From positions 1,848,001-1,912,000 of the forward strand of contig NZ_AP023439.1 of the NCBI RefSeq assembly GCF_014701095.1: DNA of 64,000 nt. The letters are read 5' to 3'. This document shows, piece after piece, positions 38,846-46,451 of the stretch (the first letter of the stretch is position 1; every line of letters starts with the position of its first letter). The DNA comes from Streptomyces tuirus (lineage in GTDB: Bacteria; Actinomycetota; Actinomycetes; Streptomycetales; Streptomycetaceae). The translations under genes were made by a program, and so were the position numbers. The notes under the pieces are model-generated. The model saw only the letters and a list, made by a program, of their open reading frames with translations. It searched no databases and was not told the origin of the DNA.

Positions 38846-39376
38846 ATGCTGGAGCTGTCGATCCTGGGCTTCCTGGCCGAGGAGCCCCTGCACGGCTATG
38901 AGCTGAAGGAGCGCATCAAGGCACTGACCGGCCATGTCCGGTCGGTGAGCGACGGCGCGCTCTACCCGGCGATCACGCGCCTGGTCGGGGCGGGCCTGCT
39001 GGACCAGCGCACCGAGCCGGGCGCGAGCGCGGCCCCGCGCCGGATCCTCGCCCTCACCGGAAAGGGGCGCGAGGAACTGCTGGAGCGGCTGCGCCACCCC
39101 AAGCAGACCGAGATCACCGACCAGGTCCGCTTCAACACGGTCCTCGCCTTCCTGCGCCACCTGCCCGACCGGCACGAGCAGGCCGCGGTGCTGCGCCGGC
39201 GGCTGGAGTTCCTGGAGACCCCGACGAGCTTCTTCTACGCGTCCGGCAAGCCGGTCCGCGCCGAGGAGGCCGAGGACCTGTTCCGTCAGGGCATGCTCCG
39301 GGTGGCCCGGGCCACGGGCGAGGCGGAGCGGGCGTGGCTGCGGGAGGCCGTCGAGGTGCTCGACCGGCCGGAGTGA
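38846..39376 (+). CDS. PadR-family repressor
   Basis: A 176-residue winged-helix regulator: LELSILGFLAEEPLHGYELK and DGALYPAITRLVGAGLL are the PadR signature, followed by the C-terminal helical dimerisation domain (PadR vir-type, FLRHLPDRHEQAAVLRRRLE). ATG 38846 is chosen for AAGGAGG at 38836-38842. It faces the MATE exporter gene across the inverted repeat, a standard arrangement for drug-responsive PadR repressors. Confidence 0.92.
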   Translation: MLELSILGFLAEEPLHGYELKERIKALTGHVRSVSDGALYPAITRLVGAGLLDQRTEPGASAAPRRILALTGKGREELLERLRHPKQTEITDQVRFNTVLAFLRHLPDRHEQAAVLRRRLEFLETPTSFFYASGKPVRAEEAEDLFRQGMLRVARATGEAERAWLREAVEVLDRPE

Positions 39377-39421
39377 GGCGGAGACCCGCCGGAGTGAGGC
39401 CGTCGGCGGCTCGGGCCCGGG

Positions 39422-40606
39422 TCAGCCCAGTTGCTGCCGCAGGTATGCCCGCCACTCCCGCGTGAAGGCGTCCGGCGTCGTCCCCAGCACCTTGCGCATC
39501 GCCTCCTCCACCGCCCCGGCCCGCTCCCGGTGCTCCCCGACGGCCCGGTAGAACGCGCCGAGCCGGTCCTCCCCCCAGCGGTCGGAGATCATCCGGCAGG
39601 CCGTCCAGCCGCTCTCGTAGGAGCGGGCCAGGCGGCTCGCGTCGCCGGTGAAGCCGAAGTCCTCGTCGTCCGGGAGGGCGGCGGGGACCCGGTTCTCGGC
39701 GACCGCCCGGGACAGTTCGGGGGCGGCCTCGGCGGGGGTGCGGCCGGCGGCGCGGTAGCCGGCCCAGTCGGCGTACCCCTCGGAGAGCCACAGGGGCGTG
39801 GCGGCCGTGGTGCGGGCACGGGTGGCGACATGGGTGGTCTCGTGGGTGACGACGACCTGCTCGCCGAGGCCCCCGAGGAGCGCGAAGGCGTCCGGGTTGA
39901 CGATGATCCGGTCCGCCGGTGCCCGGGTCCGGGGCCCCGTCTCGCCGGTGGTGACCGCCGCGATCCCGCGGTAGGAGGAGGCGGGCGAGCCGAGCAGACC
40001 GGCCATCCCCTCCAGCGACTTCGGCACGAGCAGGACGACCCGCCGGTTCCAGTCCGTCCCCCACGCGTCCGACACGGCCGGCACGGCCCGGTCGGCCAGG
40101 TCCGCGAAGTCCCGCAGCGACTGCCCGGACTGACCGACGCCGAGCACGAGACTGCTCCGGCCCCGCACGAGGTGCACCGCCCCCTGGTCCCACAGCTGCT
40201 GCGCGGACTTCTTCGCAGGCCGGTCGGTGACGACGGACCACCGTCCGTCCGCGTCACGGCTCAGCCGCAGGGTGCGCCGGGTGGTCACCGGCGCCTCGTC
40301 GTACCCGGCGACGCGGTAGGACAGTTCGGCGTCGGCGGTGGCGGTGTCGCCGGTGCGGCGCACCGCGGTCACCCGGTACGACCAGGCGGCCACCGGCACC
40401 GCGCGCAGATTGGCGAAAACCGTCCCCGCGCCCGTCCGTTCGTAGGCCCGCGCGTCGCGGTCGACGACCGCCGCGGCCCGCCGGTCCAGGAGCCGCTGCA
40501 CGTCGGCCGTGGCACTGCCGGCCGCGGACCGCCCGCCGCACCCGGCCAGGGCGACGAGCAGCACGACGAGCGCCACCAGCGCGGACCCCGACCTTCGACC
40601 AGCCAC
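39422..40606 (-). CDS. Lipoprotein with a zinc-metalloprotease motif
   Basis: A 394-residue exported lipoprotein: basic start, hydrophobic core and lipobox LAGC (about 19-23). A linking region of beta type follows, then a gluzincin-like domain: VTHETTHVATRA (HExxH-type HETTH) and the third ligand in LSEGYADWAGY. This fits the peptidase MA/M1-like clan. GTG 40606 is the start (VAGRRSGS). Substrate unknown; the gene is upstream of, and on the same strand as, no obvious partner, although NlpC/P60 genes are next. Confidence 0.75.
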   Translation of the reverse strand: MAGRRSGSALVALVVLLVALAGCGGRSAAGSATADVQRLLDRRAAAVVDRDARAYERTGAGTVFANLRAVPVAAWSYRVTAVRRTGDTATADAELSYRVAGYDEAPVTTRRTLRLSRDADGRWSVVTDRPAKKSAQQLWDQGAVHLVRGRSSLVLGVGQSGQSLRDFADLADRAVPAVSDAWGTDWNRRVVLLVPKSLEGMAGLLGSPASSYRGIAAVTTGETGPRTRAPADRIIVNPDAFALLGGLGEQVVVTHETTHVATRARTTAATPLWLSEGYADWAGYRAAGRTPAEAAPELSRAVAENRVPAALPDDEDFGFTGDASRLARSYESGWTACRMISDRWGEDRLGAFYRAVGEHRERAGAVEEAMRKVLGTTPDAFTREWRAYLRQQLG

Positions 40607-40639
40607 GTTCCCGATCGTACGGGCGCCGGGCCCCGCCGG

Positions 40640-41653
40640 TCAGACCCTGGTGACCGACGAGACGGGCATCATCCCGACCGGGTCGTAGCGCACGGGCGCG
40701 CCGGGGTAGGGCGCGTGGATGACCTGGCCGTTGCCCATGTACATCCCGACGTGGCTGGCGTCGCCCCGGTAGACGACCAGGTCACCGGGGCGCGCCTCGG
40801 ACAGCGGGACCTGCCGGCCGGCGTACCGCTGGGCCTGCGAGGTGCGCGGCAGGGAGACCCCGGCCTGCGCGTACGACCACTGCATCAGGCCCGAACAGTC
40901 GAAGCCGGAGGGCCCGTTGGCGCCCCAGACGTAGGGCTTGCCGAGGGCACTGCGGGCGGCGGCGACGGCGGCCGAGCCACGTGCCGAGGCGGCGGTGGCG
41001 CCGCCGAGGTCGGGCATGCCGGGGCGGCCGGAGCGGGAGGCGCGGCCGTAGGCGTCGCGCTCGGCCTCCGGCAGGGAGTTGAGCATCCGCCGGGCCGTGG
41101 CGAGCTTGTGCTCCACGGTCTTCTTGTGGGCTGCCAGGGCCTTGCGGCTGGTCTCCAGTTCGCGGAGCTTCCCGGCGGCCTCCTCGCGGTCCTGGGCGAG
41201 TTCGCGCATGGCGCCCTGGAGTGCCTTCAGCTCACGGGCCTGGTGGGCGGTGAGACGGTCCAGCCGGGCCGCGTGGTCGAGGTAGTCGTCCGGGTCGTCG
41301 GACAGCAGCAGGGCGAGGGACGGGTCGATGCCGCCCGAGCGGTACTGGGCGCCGGCGAACGAACCGAGGGACTCCCGCATGGAGTTGACGCGCTCCTGCT
41401 GCCGGGCGACGCGGTCCCGGGCGATGCCGACCTCGGCACGCAGCTCGTCGGCACGCTCGTCGGCCTCGTTGTACGCCTCGGTGGCCTTCTCGGCCTGCTC
41501 GTAGAGGCGGTCCACCGTGGCCCGGGTGTCGTCGTGCGGTGCGGCGGCGGCCGGTACCGCGCCGAGGGCGGCGGCCGTGACGGACAGGATGCTGACCGCG
41601 GCACCGGCGCCCCGGTCGAACCCGGACGGTGCAAGGCGGCGATGGGACCCCAC
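40640..41653 (-). CDS. NlpC/P60 peptidoglycan endopeptidase (copy 1)
   Basis: A 337-residue secreted hydrolase. The signal peptide ends near AVPAAAAPHDD (about residue 40). A coiled coil (about 45-210) is followed by the NlpC/P60 domain with Cys in SGFDCSGLMQW, His in DASHVGMYMG and NGQVIHAP. GTG 41653 (VGSHRRLAPS) follows GGAGAG; a longer frame upstream lacks signal-peptide features at its start. It is a close paralogue of the following gene and resembles RipA-type and Rv2190c endopeptidases that cut stem peptides. Confidence 0.9.
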   Translation of the reverse strand: MGSHRRLAPSGFDRGAGAAVSILSVTAAALGAVPAAAAPHDDTRATVDRLYEQAEKATEAYNEADERADELRAEVGIARDRVARQQERVNSMRESLGSFAGAQYRSGGIDPSLALLLSDDPDDYLDHAARLDRLTAHQARELKALQGAMRELAQDREEAAGKLRELETSRKALAAHKKTVEHKLATARRMLNSLPEAERDAYGRASRSGRPGMPDLGGATAASARGSAAVAAARSALGKPYVWGANGPSGFDCSGLMQWSYAQAGVSLPRTSQAQRYAGRQVPLSEARPGDLVVYRGDASHVGMYMGNGQVIHAPYPGAPVRYDPVGMMPVSSVTRV

Positions 41654-41864
41654 GGGAAGCCGCTCTCCTTCCGCTGGCGGACTTGGAACGCGGCAGACAG
41701 TAGCCCCGCGGCAGGGGGCCGCCAACGACCATCCGTGGGTATCCAGCAGTGCGCCCCGCCGCTGACGCAGGTCAATGGCGGGGCGTGGGCTCACTCGGGG
41801 CTGCCGTGATTCGCCCGAACGGCGGACACGGTGTGCTGATCTTGCGGGCTCCGGGGGCCGGTCG

Positions 41865-42905
41865 TCAGACGCGGACGCCGAACATGAACGGGCCGCCGAT
41901 GGTGCCCATCGACTCGTAGCGGACGACGGTGCCGGTGCGCGGCGCGTGGATGATCTGCCCGTTGCCGGCGTAGAGGCCCACGTGGTGCAGGTCGTTGAAG
42001 AAGAAGACCAGGTCGCCGACCTTGAGCTGGCTGGTGGAGTAGATCTTGGTGCCGATCTGGGACTGGGCCTCGGAGGTGCGCGGGATCTGCATGCCGGCGG
42101 CGGCGTAGGCCCGGGAGGTGAGGCCGGAGCAGTCGAAGGAGCTCATGCCGGTGGCGCCGTAGACGTAGGGCTTGCCGAGCTGGCTCTGGGCGAAGGCGAA
42201 GGCGGACGCGGCGCGGCCCGAGCCGGGCGGGACGTTGACATCGAGGGCGTCGCGCTCGCTGGCCCGGCTGGCGCGGCTCTGCTCGGCGGCGAGTTCGGCC
42301 TTCTCGGCGGCGGTGAGGCTGTTGAGCAGCTTCTGCGCGGAGGAGAGCTTGCCCTGGACTTCCTTCTTCTTCTTGCCGAGTTCGGTCCGGGTGGAGGCGA
42401 GGTCCTTGAGCTTCTCGGAGGCCTCGGCGCGCTCCTGGGCCAGTTCGCGCTGCTTCTCCTGGACCTTCTTGAGCGCCTCGACCTGCTGGCTGCTCAACTG
42501 GTCGAGTGTGGAGGCCTTGTCGAGGTAGTCCTCGGGGTCGGCGGAGAGGAACAGCTGGACGGAGGGGTCGATGGAGCCGGTGCGGTACTGCGACGCGGCG
42601 GCGAGGCCCAGGCTGTCGCGGAGCTCGTTGAGCTCCTCCTGGCCGCGGGCCACGTTGTCCTGGATGGTGGAAATCTCCTTCTGGAGCTTCTCCTGCTTCT
42701 CCTTGGCCCCGTTGTACTTCTCGGTGGCCTGCTCCGCCTCTTCGTAGAGCTTGTCGACCTTGGTCTTGACCTCGTCCTTGCTCGGCTTCTCGCTGGGGGC
42801 CGCGTTGGCGGCCTGCGAGCTGAAGGCGACGGCAGCGGCGGCGGCGGTGGTCAGCACGGTCACACGTGCGCGGCTCGGCTGCTTAGGACGACGGTGGGAC
42901 GCCAC
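41865..42905 (-). CDS. NlpC/P60 peptidoglycan endopeptidase (copy 2)
   Basis: A 346-residue secreted hydrolase with the same layout as copy 1: signal peptide (to about residue 35, ending AANAAPSE), long Glu/Lys/Gln-rich coiled coil (about 38-220), and NlpC/P60 domain with SSFDCSGLTSRAY, LHHVGLYAG and IIHAP. GTG 42905 has GAAGGAG 10 bases upstream. A promoter and a 5' hairpin are seen upstream. The tandem pair suggests duplication with separate regulation, as about 210 bases separate them. Confidence 0.92.
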   Translation of the reverse strand: MASHRRPKQPSRARVTVLTTAAAAAVAFSSQAANAAPSEKPSKDEVKTKVDKLYEEAEQATEKYNGAKEKQEKLQKEISTIQDNVARGQEELNELRDSLGLAAASQYRTGSIDPSVQLFLSADPEDYLDKASTLDQLSSQQVEALKKVQEKQRELAQERAEASEKLKDLASTRTELGKKKKEVQGKLSSAQKLLNSLTAAEKAELAAEQSRASRASERDALDVNVPPGSGRAASAFAFAQSQLGKPYVYGATGMSSFDCSGLTSRAYAAAGMQIPRTSEAQSQIGTKIYSTSQLKVGDLVFFFNDLHHVGLYAGNGQIIHAPRTGTVVRYESMGTIGGPFMFGVRV

Positions 42906-42977
42906 GGGTGAAAAGCTCCTTCTGGCCCCTCCGCCGTCTCTCCCGATGAGTGATCACCCGAGCGGAGGTTCGGCCCG

Positions 42978-43007
42978 ACCCTAGTGACCTTCCTGTGATC
43001 AGTTCAA
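42978..43007 (-). promoter_or_regulatory. Vegetative promoter of the second NlpC/P60 gene
   Basis: Minus strand: TTGAAC (43007-43002), 18 bases, TAGGGT (42983-42978). Both fit HrdB consensus. Transcription would begin near 42971, giving a leader of about 65 bases that contains a hairpin with CCTCCGC and GCGGAGG arms before the ribosome site. Confidence 0.7.
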
Positions 43008-43150
43008 ATCCTCAGATGAAAAATTGCGTCACGGTAGGCCATCTTTTCCTCTGGACTCACGGGCGGTGAGCCCCACTTGACGCACCGTGGCTCACAGGTC
43101 ACACCAATTCGGGCATCACGCCCGGAGGTTACGCATGGTGCGTAAGGCCC

Positions 43151-44500
43151 CTAGGCCCGTGAAAGCCGCCGGAGCAGCATCGCGGAGGCGACCGGGCGGG
43201 CGCCGGCGCGGGCCACGCCGTCGGCGACCTCGCGGTCGGTGGACGCCACGATGACCGGGCGGCCCGGCGGTTCGGCCCGCACGAGCTGACGGATGAGCTC
43301 GTCGGCGGTGACGCCCGGCTTCGAGAAGAGCACGCGCACACCGCGCGGCGGGGCCAGCAGCACCGGCGCGACCAGCTCGGCCCCGTCGAAGACGCAGGTC
43401 ACCTCGGCGCCGCTCTGCGCGGCCAGTTGGGAGAGCTGCCCGAGCAGCCGCAGGCGCTGCTTCTCCAGCGGCATCTGCGGATAGCCGGTCTTGGTGACGT
43501 TGTAGCCGTCGACGACCAGATGGGCCTGCGGCAGCGCCAGCAGCTGGTCGAGGACCTGCGGGTCGTCCTCCGACAGGGCGCGGGCGGCGATGTCCTTCGG
43601 CGTCATCCGGCCCGGCTCGACGGCGTCGACGGTCTCGGCGGGCCGCACCGACACCGGGGGCAGGGCCAGTTCACGGCGGAGCCCCTGGGTGGCGTCCAGC
43701 AGGGTGTCCAGCAGCAGCCGGACCCGCATGTCCTCGACGCTGCGGCCCTCCCGGGCGGCCCGGCGCGCGGCCTCCAGGGCGGCCTCGCTCTCGCCCAGCC
43801 TGGACTTGAGGCGCCGGGTCTCGCTCTCGGCGGCGGAGACCTGTGCGTGCCCCTCGGCGCGGACGGCCTCGATCTCGCCCTGTGCCTTGCGCAGGGCGGC
43901 CTCGCCGCGCTTGACGTCGCTGAGGGCGGCACGCAGCTTGCGGTGCAGCGACTCGGCTTCCTTCTTGGCCGATTCCAGCTCGGTGCGCAGCCGCTCGGTC
44001 TCCTCCCGGGTGTGCTCACGGGCCCGGTCGAGCTCGGCGCGCAGCCGCTCCAGCTCGGCCCGGCTCTCCTCGTCGGCGCGCTCGGCGTCGGCCCGCTGGG
44101 CCTCCTCGCCGGCGGCGGTCACGAGCTTCACCCAGCCGAGGGGCCGCAGTACATAGGCCGCGGCCGCCACGTCGAGCGGGTCCGCGGCCGGGGGCGGGGA
44201 GCCTGAGTCGAGTGCGCCGGTCAGCTCCGGCTGGGCTTCTCTGAGCTTCTCCCCGATGCGCTGCCGGAACAGCGGGTCGGTCTCCAGCGCGGCCGCCATG
44301 GCGTTCCCTGCGAACTTCGCCCGCCGGTTCGGGGCGAACCGGGCGTACTGCCTGAGCTGCGCGGGCAGCTCGGCGACCGTCAGCGAACCGAAGCCGTCGG
44401 AGACGATCTGCACCACTCTGCGGCGCACGCCGTCGGGCAGCGGACGGTCGAGCACCTCGGCGGCGCCGTCGCCCGGCCCCCCGCCTGTGGTCTCCACCAT
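43151..44500 (-). CDS. NYN-domain RNA-binding protein with coiled coil
   Basis: A 449-residue cytoplasmic protein. An N-terminal helical domain (about 15-130) leads into a long coiled coil (about 135-255: LERLRAELDRAREHTREETE and similar). The C-terminal third is a YacP/NYN domain: HLVVDGYNVTKTGYPQ with the catalytic-type Asp, VTCVFDGAEL and VIVASTDREV. NYN/PIN-like domains often cleave RNA. ATG 44500 is the first start. Conserved in Streptomyces; not tied to a known pathway. Confidence 0.83.
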   Translation of the reverse strand: MVETTGGGPGDGAAEVLDRPLPDGVRRRVVQIVSDGFGSLTVAELPAQLRQYARFAPNRRAKFAGNAMAAALETDPLFRQRIGEKLREAQPELTGALDSGSPPPAADPLDVAAAAYVLRPLGWVKLVTAAGEEAQRADAERADEESRAELERLRAELDRAREHTREETERLRTELESAKKEAESLHRKLRAALSDVKRGEAALRKAQGEIEAVRAEGHAQVSAAESETRRLKSRLGESEAALEAARRAAREGRSVEDMRVRLLLDTLLDATQGLRRELALPPVSVRPAETVDAVEPGRMTPKDIAARALSEDDPQVLDQLLALPQAHLVVDGYNVTKTGYPQMPLEKQRLRLLGQLSQLAAQSGAEVTCVFDGAELVAPVLLAPPRGVRVLFSKPGVTADELIRQLVRAEPPGRPVIVASTDREVADGVARAGARPVASAMLLRRLSRA

Positions 44501-44536
44501 CCGTCACACCCCAATGCTGTGCGGGGCCCGCTCCCG

Positions 44537-44776
44537 TCAGGAGCCGGCGCCCGGCCTGTCCACGAGTTCCACCTGGTCCACCGCGTTACACCAGCGGCAG
44601 CGCACCGACTCGATGGTCTCACTGAGGACCTCGCGCTCCTCGACCTTCGGCTCTCCGGCCAGGTCGAGGTGGACGTACTCGACGACCTTCGACGAGCGGG
44701 TCACGTCGAACCTCGTGAGGTTGCCGCAGAGGGTGCAGCGCCAACGCGTCTCGGCGGTCGGCAGGGGAACCGTCAT
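44537..44776 (-). CDS. Small zinc-ribbon protein
   Basis: A 79-residue protein with two Cys pairs, CTLCGN (about 14-19) and CRWCNA (about 60-65), forming a probable zinc ribbon; the part between is acidic and beta-rich. ATG 44776. It precedes the NYN protein gene by 36 bases on the same strand, and the pair may be an operon. Role unknown. Confidence 0.75.
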   Translation of the reverse strand: MTVPLPTAETRWRCTLCGNLTRFDVTRSSKVVEYVHLDLAGEPKVEEREVLSETIESVRCRWCNAVDQVELVDRPGAGS

Positions 44777-44935
44777 CGTGACCTGTTCTCTTTCCTTCTA
44801 GTGTCCGTGACGCGACCGGCGTCCCCGGTGCGTGTGGTCCGTAACCCTACGGCCTGGCGGGTACCCGCCGCCCGCGTGTCCACGGCGGCGAGGCGGTCTG
44901 GGCGGTTGCGTCCGGTTACGTCATGCTCTGTATTC

Positions 44936-45688
44936 ATGATCCACAAGTGGAGTGCGTCGATCGTCCGGGCCGGCAGATCGGTCAGGGGGTCCTCGGCGCC
45001 GGTGACGTACACCCTGATCGCCCTGTGCTGCCTGGCCTTCCTGGCCGGACCCGCCTCGGGCCTGAATCCGGCCTACGGCACGGGCGACGAGCTGCTCGCC
45101 GTGCAGCGGGCCTACTTCCGGCGCTGGGGCGTGATCCCCGCAGAACTGTTCGAAGGGTCCGGAAGAGCGGCCCTCACCCCCGCGACCGCGCTCTTCGTCC
45201 ACGGCAGCTGGGTGCACCTGCTCGGCAACATGCTCTTCCTCTACGTCTTCGGGGCGATGACCGAGGAGCGGATGGGCCGGGTGCAGTTCACCCTGTTCTA
45301 CGTCGGCTGCGGCTACCTGGCCCTGCTGGGCTACGCCGTCGCCAACGCGGACTCCGACCAGTCCCTGGTCGGCGCCTCGGGGGCGATCTCGGCGGTCCTC
45401 GGCGCGTTCCTGTACCTGTTCCCCCGTGCCCGGGTGACCAGTCTCCTGCCGTTCCTCTTCTTCCTGCCGGTGCGCTTCCCGGCATGGGTCGTGCTGCCGT
45501 TCTGGGCGGCGCTGCAGTGGCTGGCGGCGGGGCGGGCCCCGGACGGGCCGGGGGTGGCCTACCTCGCCCATCTGATCGGATTCGGTCTGGGCTTCGGCTA
45601 CGCCTCGGTCCGCTACGGCCGCCCCACCGGCCCCACTAGAGTGAAGGCCGCCCCTGCTCCGGCCCCCGAGGGAGAGAACCAGCCGTGA
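44936..45688 (+). CDS. Rhomboid-family intramembrane protease
   Basis: A 250-residue, six-helix protein. The catalytic serine is in LVGASGAISAVLG (about 145-157) and the histidine in YLAHLIGFGLG (about 218-228); the HGSWVHLLGNMLFL segment (about 84-97) is the rhomboid helix 2 signature. ATG 44936 begins just before the first helix. It cleaves membrane proteins within the bilayer; substrate unknown. Its stop overlaps the next start (GTGA). Confidence 0.9.
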   Translation: MIHKWSASIVRAGRSVRGSSAPVTYTLIALCCLAFLAGPASGLNPAYGTGDELLAVQRAYFRRWGVIPAELFEGSGRAALTPATALFVHGSWVHLLGNMLFLYVFGAMTEERMGRVQFTLFYVGCGYLALLGYAVANADSDQSLVGASGAISAVLGAFLYLFPRARVTSLLPFLFFLPVRFPAWVVLPFWAALQWLAAGRAPDGPGVAYLAHLIGFGLGFGYASVRYGRPTGPTRVKAAPAPAPEGENQP

Positions 45689-45966
45689 TCACCGCGATCG
45701 TCCTCATCAAGACCAGCGTGGACCGGATCCCCGAGATCGCCGAGTCGATCGCGGCGCTGGACAGCGTCAGCGAGGTCTTCTCCGTCACCGGCACCTATGA
45801 CCTGATCGCGATGGTCCGGGTGAAGGAGCACGAGGACCTGGCCGAGGTCATCCCGGGCCGGATCAGCAAGATCCCCGGAGTGGAGGGCACGGACACGCAC
45901 GTGGCGTTCCGTACGTACTCGCAGCACGACCTGGAGGCGGCGTTCTCGATCGGGCTGGACAACTAG
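45685..45966 (+). CDS. Stand-alone Lrp/AsnC ligand-binding (RAM) domain
   Basis: A 93-residue protein that is only the RAM domain (TAIVLIKTSVDRIPEIAESI, VFSVTGTYDLIAMVRV) with no DNA-binding part. Such proteins oligomerise and bind amino acids and may modify other Lrp members. GTG 45685 overlaps the rhomboid stop (TGA 45686-45688) and has GGGAGAG upstream, so translation is coupled. The final codons lie in a 30-bp tandem repeat. Confidence 0.88.
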   Translation: MITAIVLIKTSVDRIPEIAESIAALDSVSEVFSVTGTYDLIAMVRVKEHEDLAEVIPGRISKIPGVEGTDTHVAFRTYSQHDLEAAFSIGLDN

Positions 45967-46035
45967 CAGCCCGTTCGATCGGGCTGGACAACTAGCAGCC
46001 CCGTTCGACCGGGCTGGACAACCGGCAGGCCCGTC
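45947..46035. repeat. Three 29-30-bp tandem repeats over a stop codon
   Basis: Units at 45947-45975, 45976-46005 and 46006-46035 share CGATCGGGCTGGACAAC and TAGCAGCCC; the third has diverged. The first unit contains the last codons and stop of the RAM-domain gene; the other two are in the untranslated region, each repeating the same stop context. Confidence 0.9.
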
Positions 46036-46048
46036 CTGCGCGCCGGGT

Positions 46049-46081
46049 CCCGGATGAGGAGTTCTTCATCCGGGCTTCATC
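46049..46081. promoter_or_regulatory. Inverted plus direct repeat operator upstream of the two-component set
   Basis: CCCGGATGA (46049-46057) and TCATCCGGG (46066-46074) are perfect 9-bp arms. On the right arm TTCATC (46065-46070) is repeated at 46076-46081, 11 bp away, the spacing favoured by OmpR-type regulators. The start codon at 46116 is 34 bases downstream. A second TTCATN-CTCATC pair with 11-bp spacing lies at 48594-48610. Confidence 0.65.
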
Positions 46082-46115
46082 CCGCTCGCCGGGTTCCGTC
46101 CGCAGTATCGGGCCC

Positions 46116-46451
46116 ATGGTCTTCTCTCGCCGGATGGCGGCCCTGTCCGCCGTCGTGCTGATCCCGCTGGGCATCGCCGCGACCAGCTACGCGCTCGCGG
46201 ACAGCCCCGCGTCGCCCAGGGTGCCCTCCCAGAAGGTCGAGCTGGACCACGGCTCGCCCACGCCCACGCCCACCTCCACGCTCCGGCCCGGCCGGCAGGC
46301 CACACCGCCCGGCGCCACACCGGGTGACGAGGTCGTCTCGCGGCCCCCGGTGACCGACAGCTCAGCGAGTGACGATGACGACGACGACCGCGGCCAGGGC
46401 ACCGGAGACGACGGACCGGGCGACGACGACGGCCCCGGTTCCGACGGCTGA
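46116..46451 (+). CDS. Small secreted Asp-rich protein
   Basis: A 111-residue protein: signal peptide (about 1-28, RRMAALSAVVLIPLGIAATSYALA), then a Pro/Thr/Ser-rich linker and an acidic end with runs of Asp and Gly (SDDDDDDRGQGTGDDGPGDD). It is outside the membrane and may bind cations such as calcium. ATG 46116 is close to the repeat operator. Its reading frame overlaps the histidine kinase start by 83 bases. I do not know a family for it. Confidence 0.75.
   Translation: MVFSRRMAALSAVVLIPLGIAATSYALADSPASPRVPSQKVELDHGSPTPTPTSTLRPGRQATPPGATPGDEVVSRPPVTDSSASDDDDDDRGQGTGDDGPGDDDGPGSDG

Noticed and set aside
39431..41809. 792-codon plus-strand frame over the lipoprotein and NlpC/P60 genes
   Set aside because: Antisense to genes with signal peptides and catalytic motifs.
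42906..43150. c-di-AMP (ydaO-type) riboswitch before the NlpC/P60 gene
   Set aside because: I looked for the conserved core and did not find it; a promoter and a short hairpin explain the region better.
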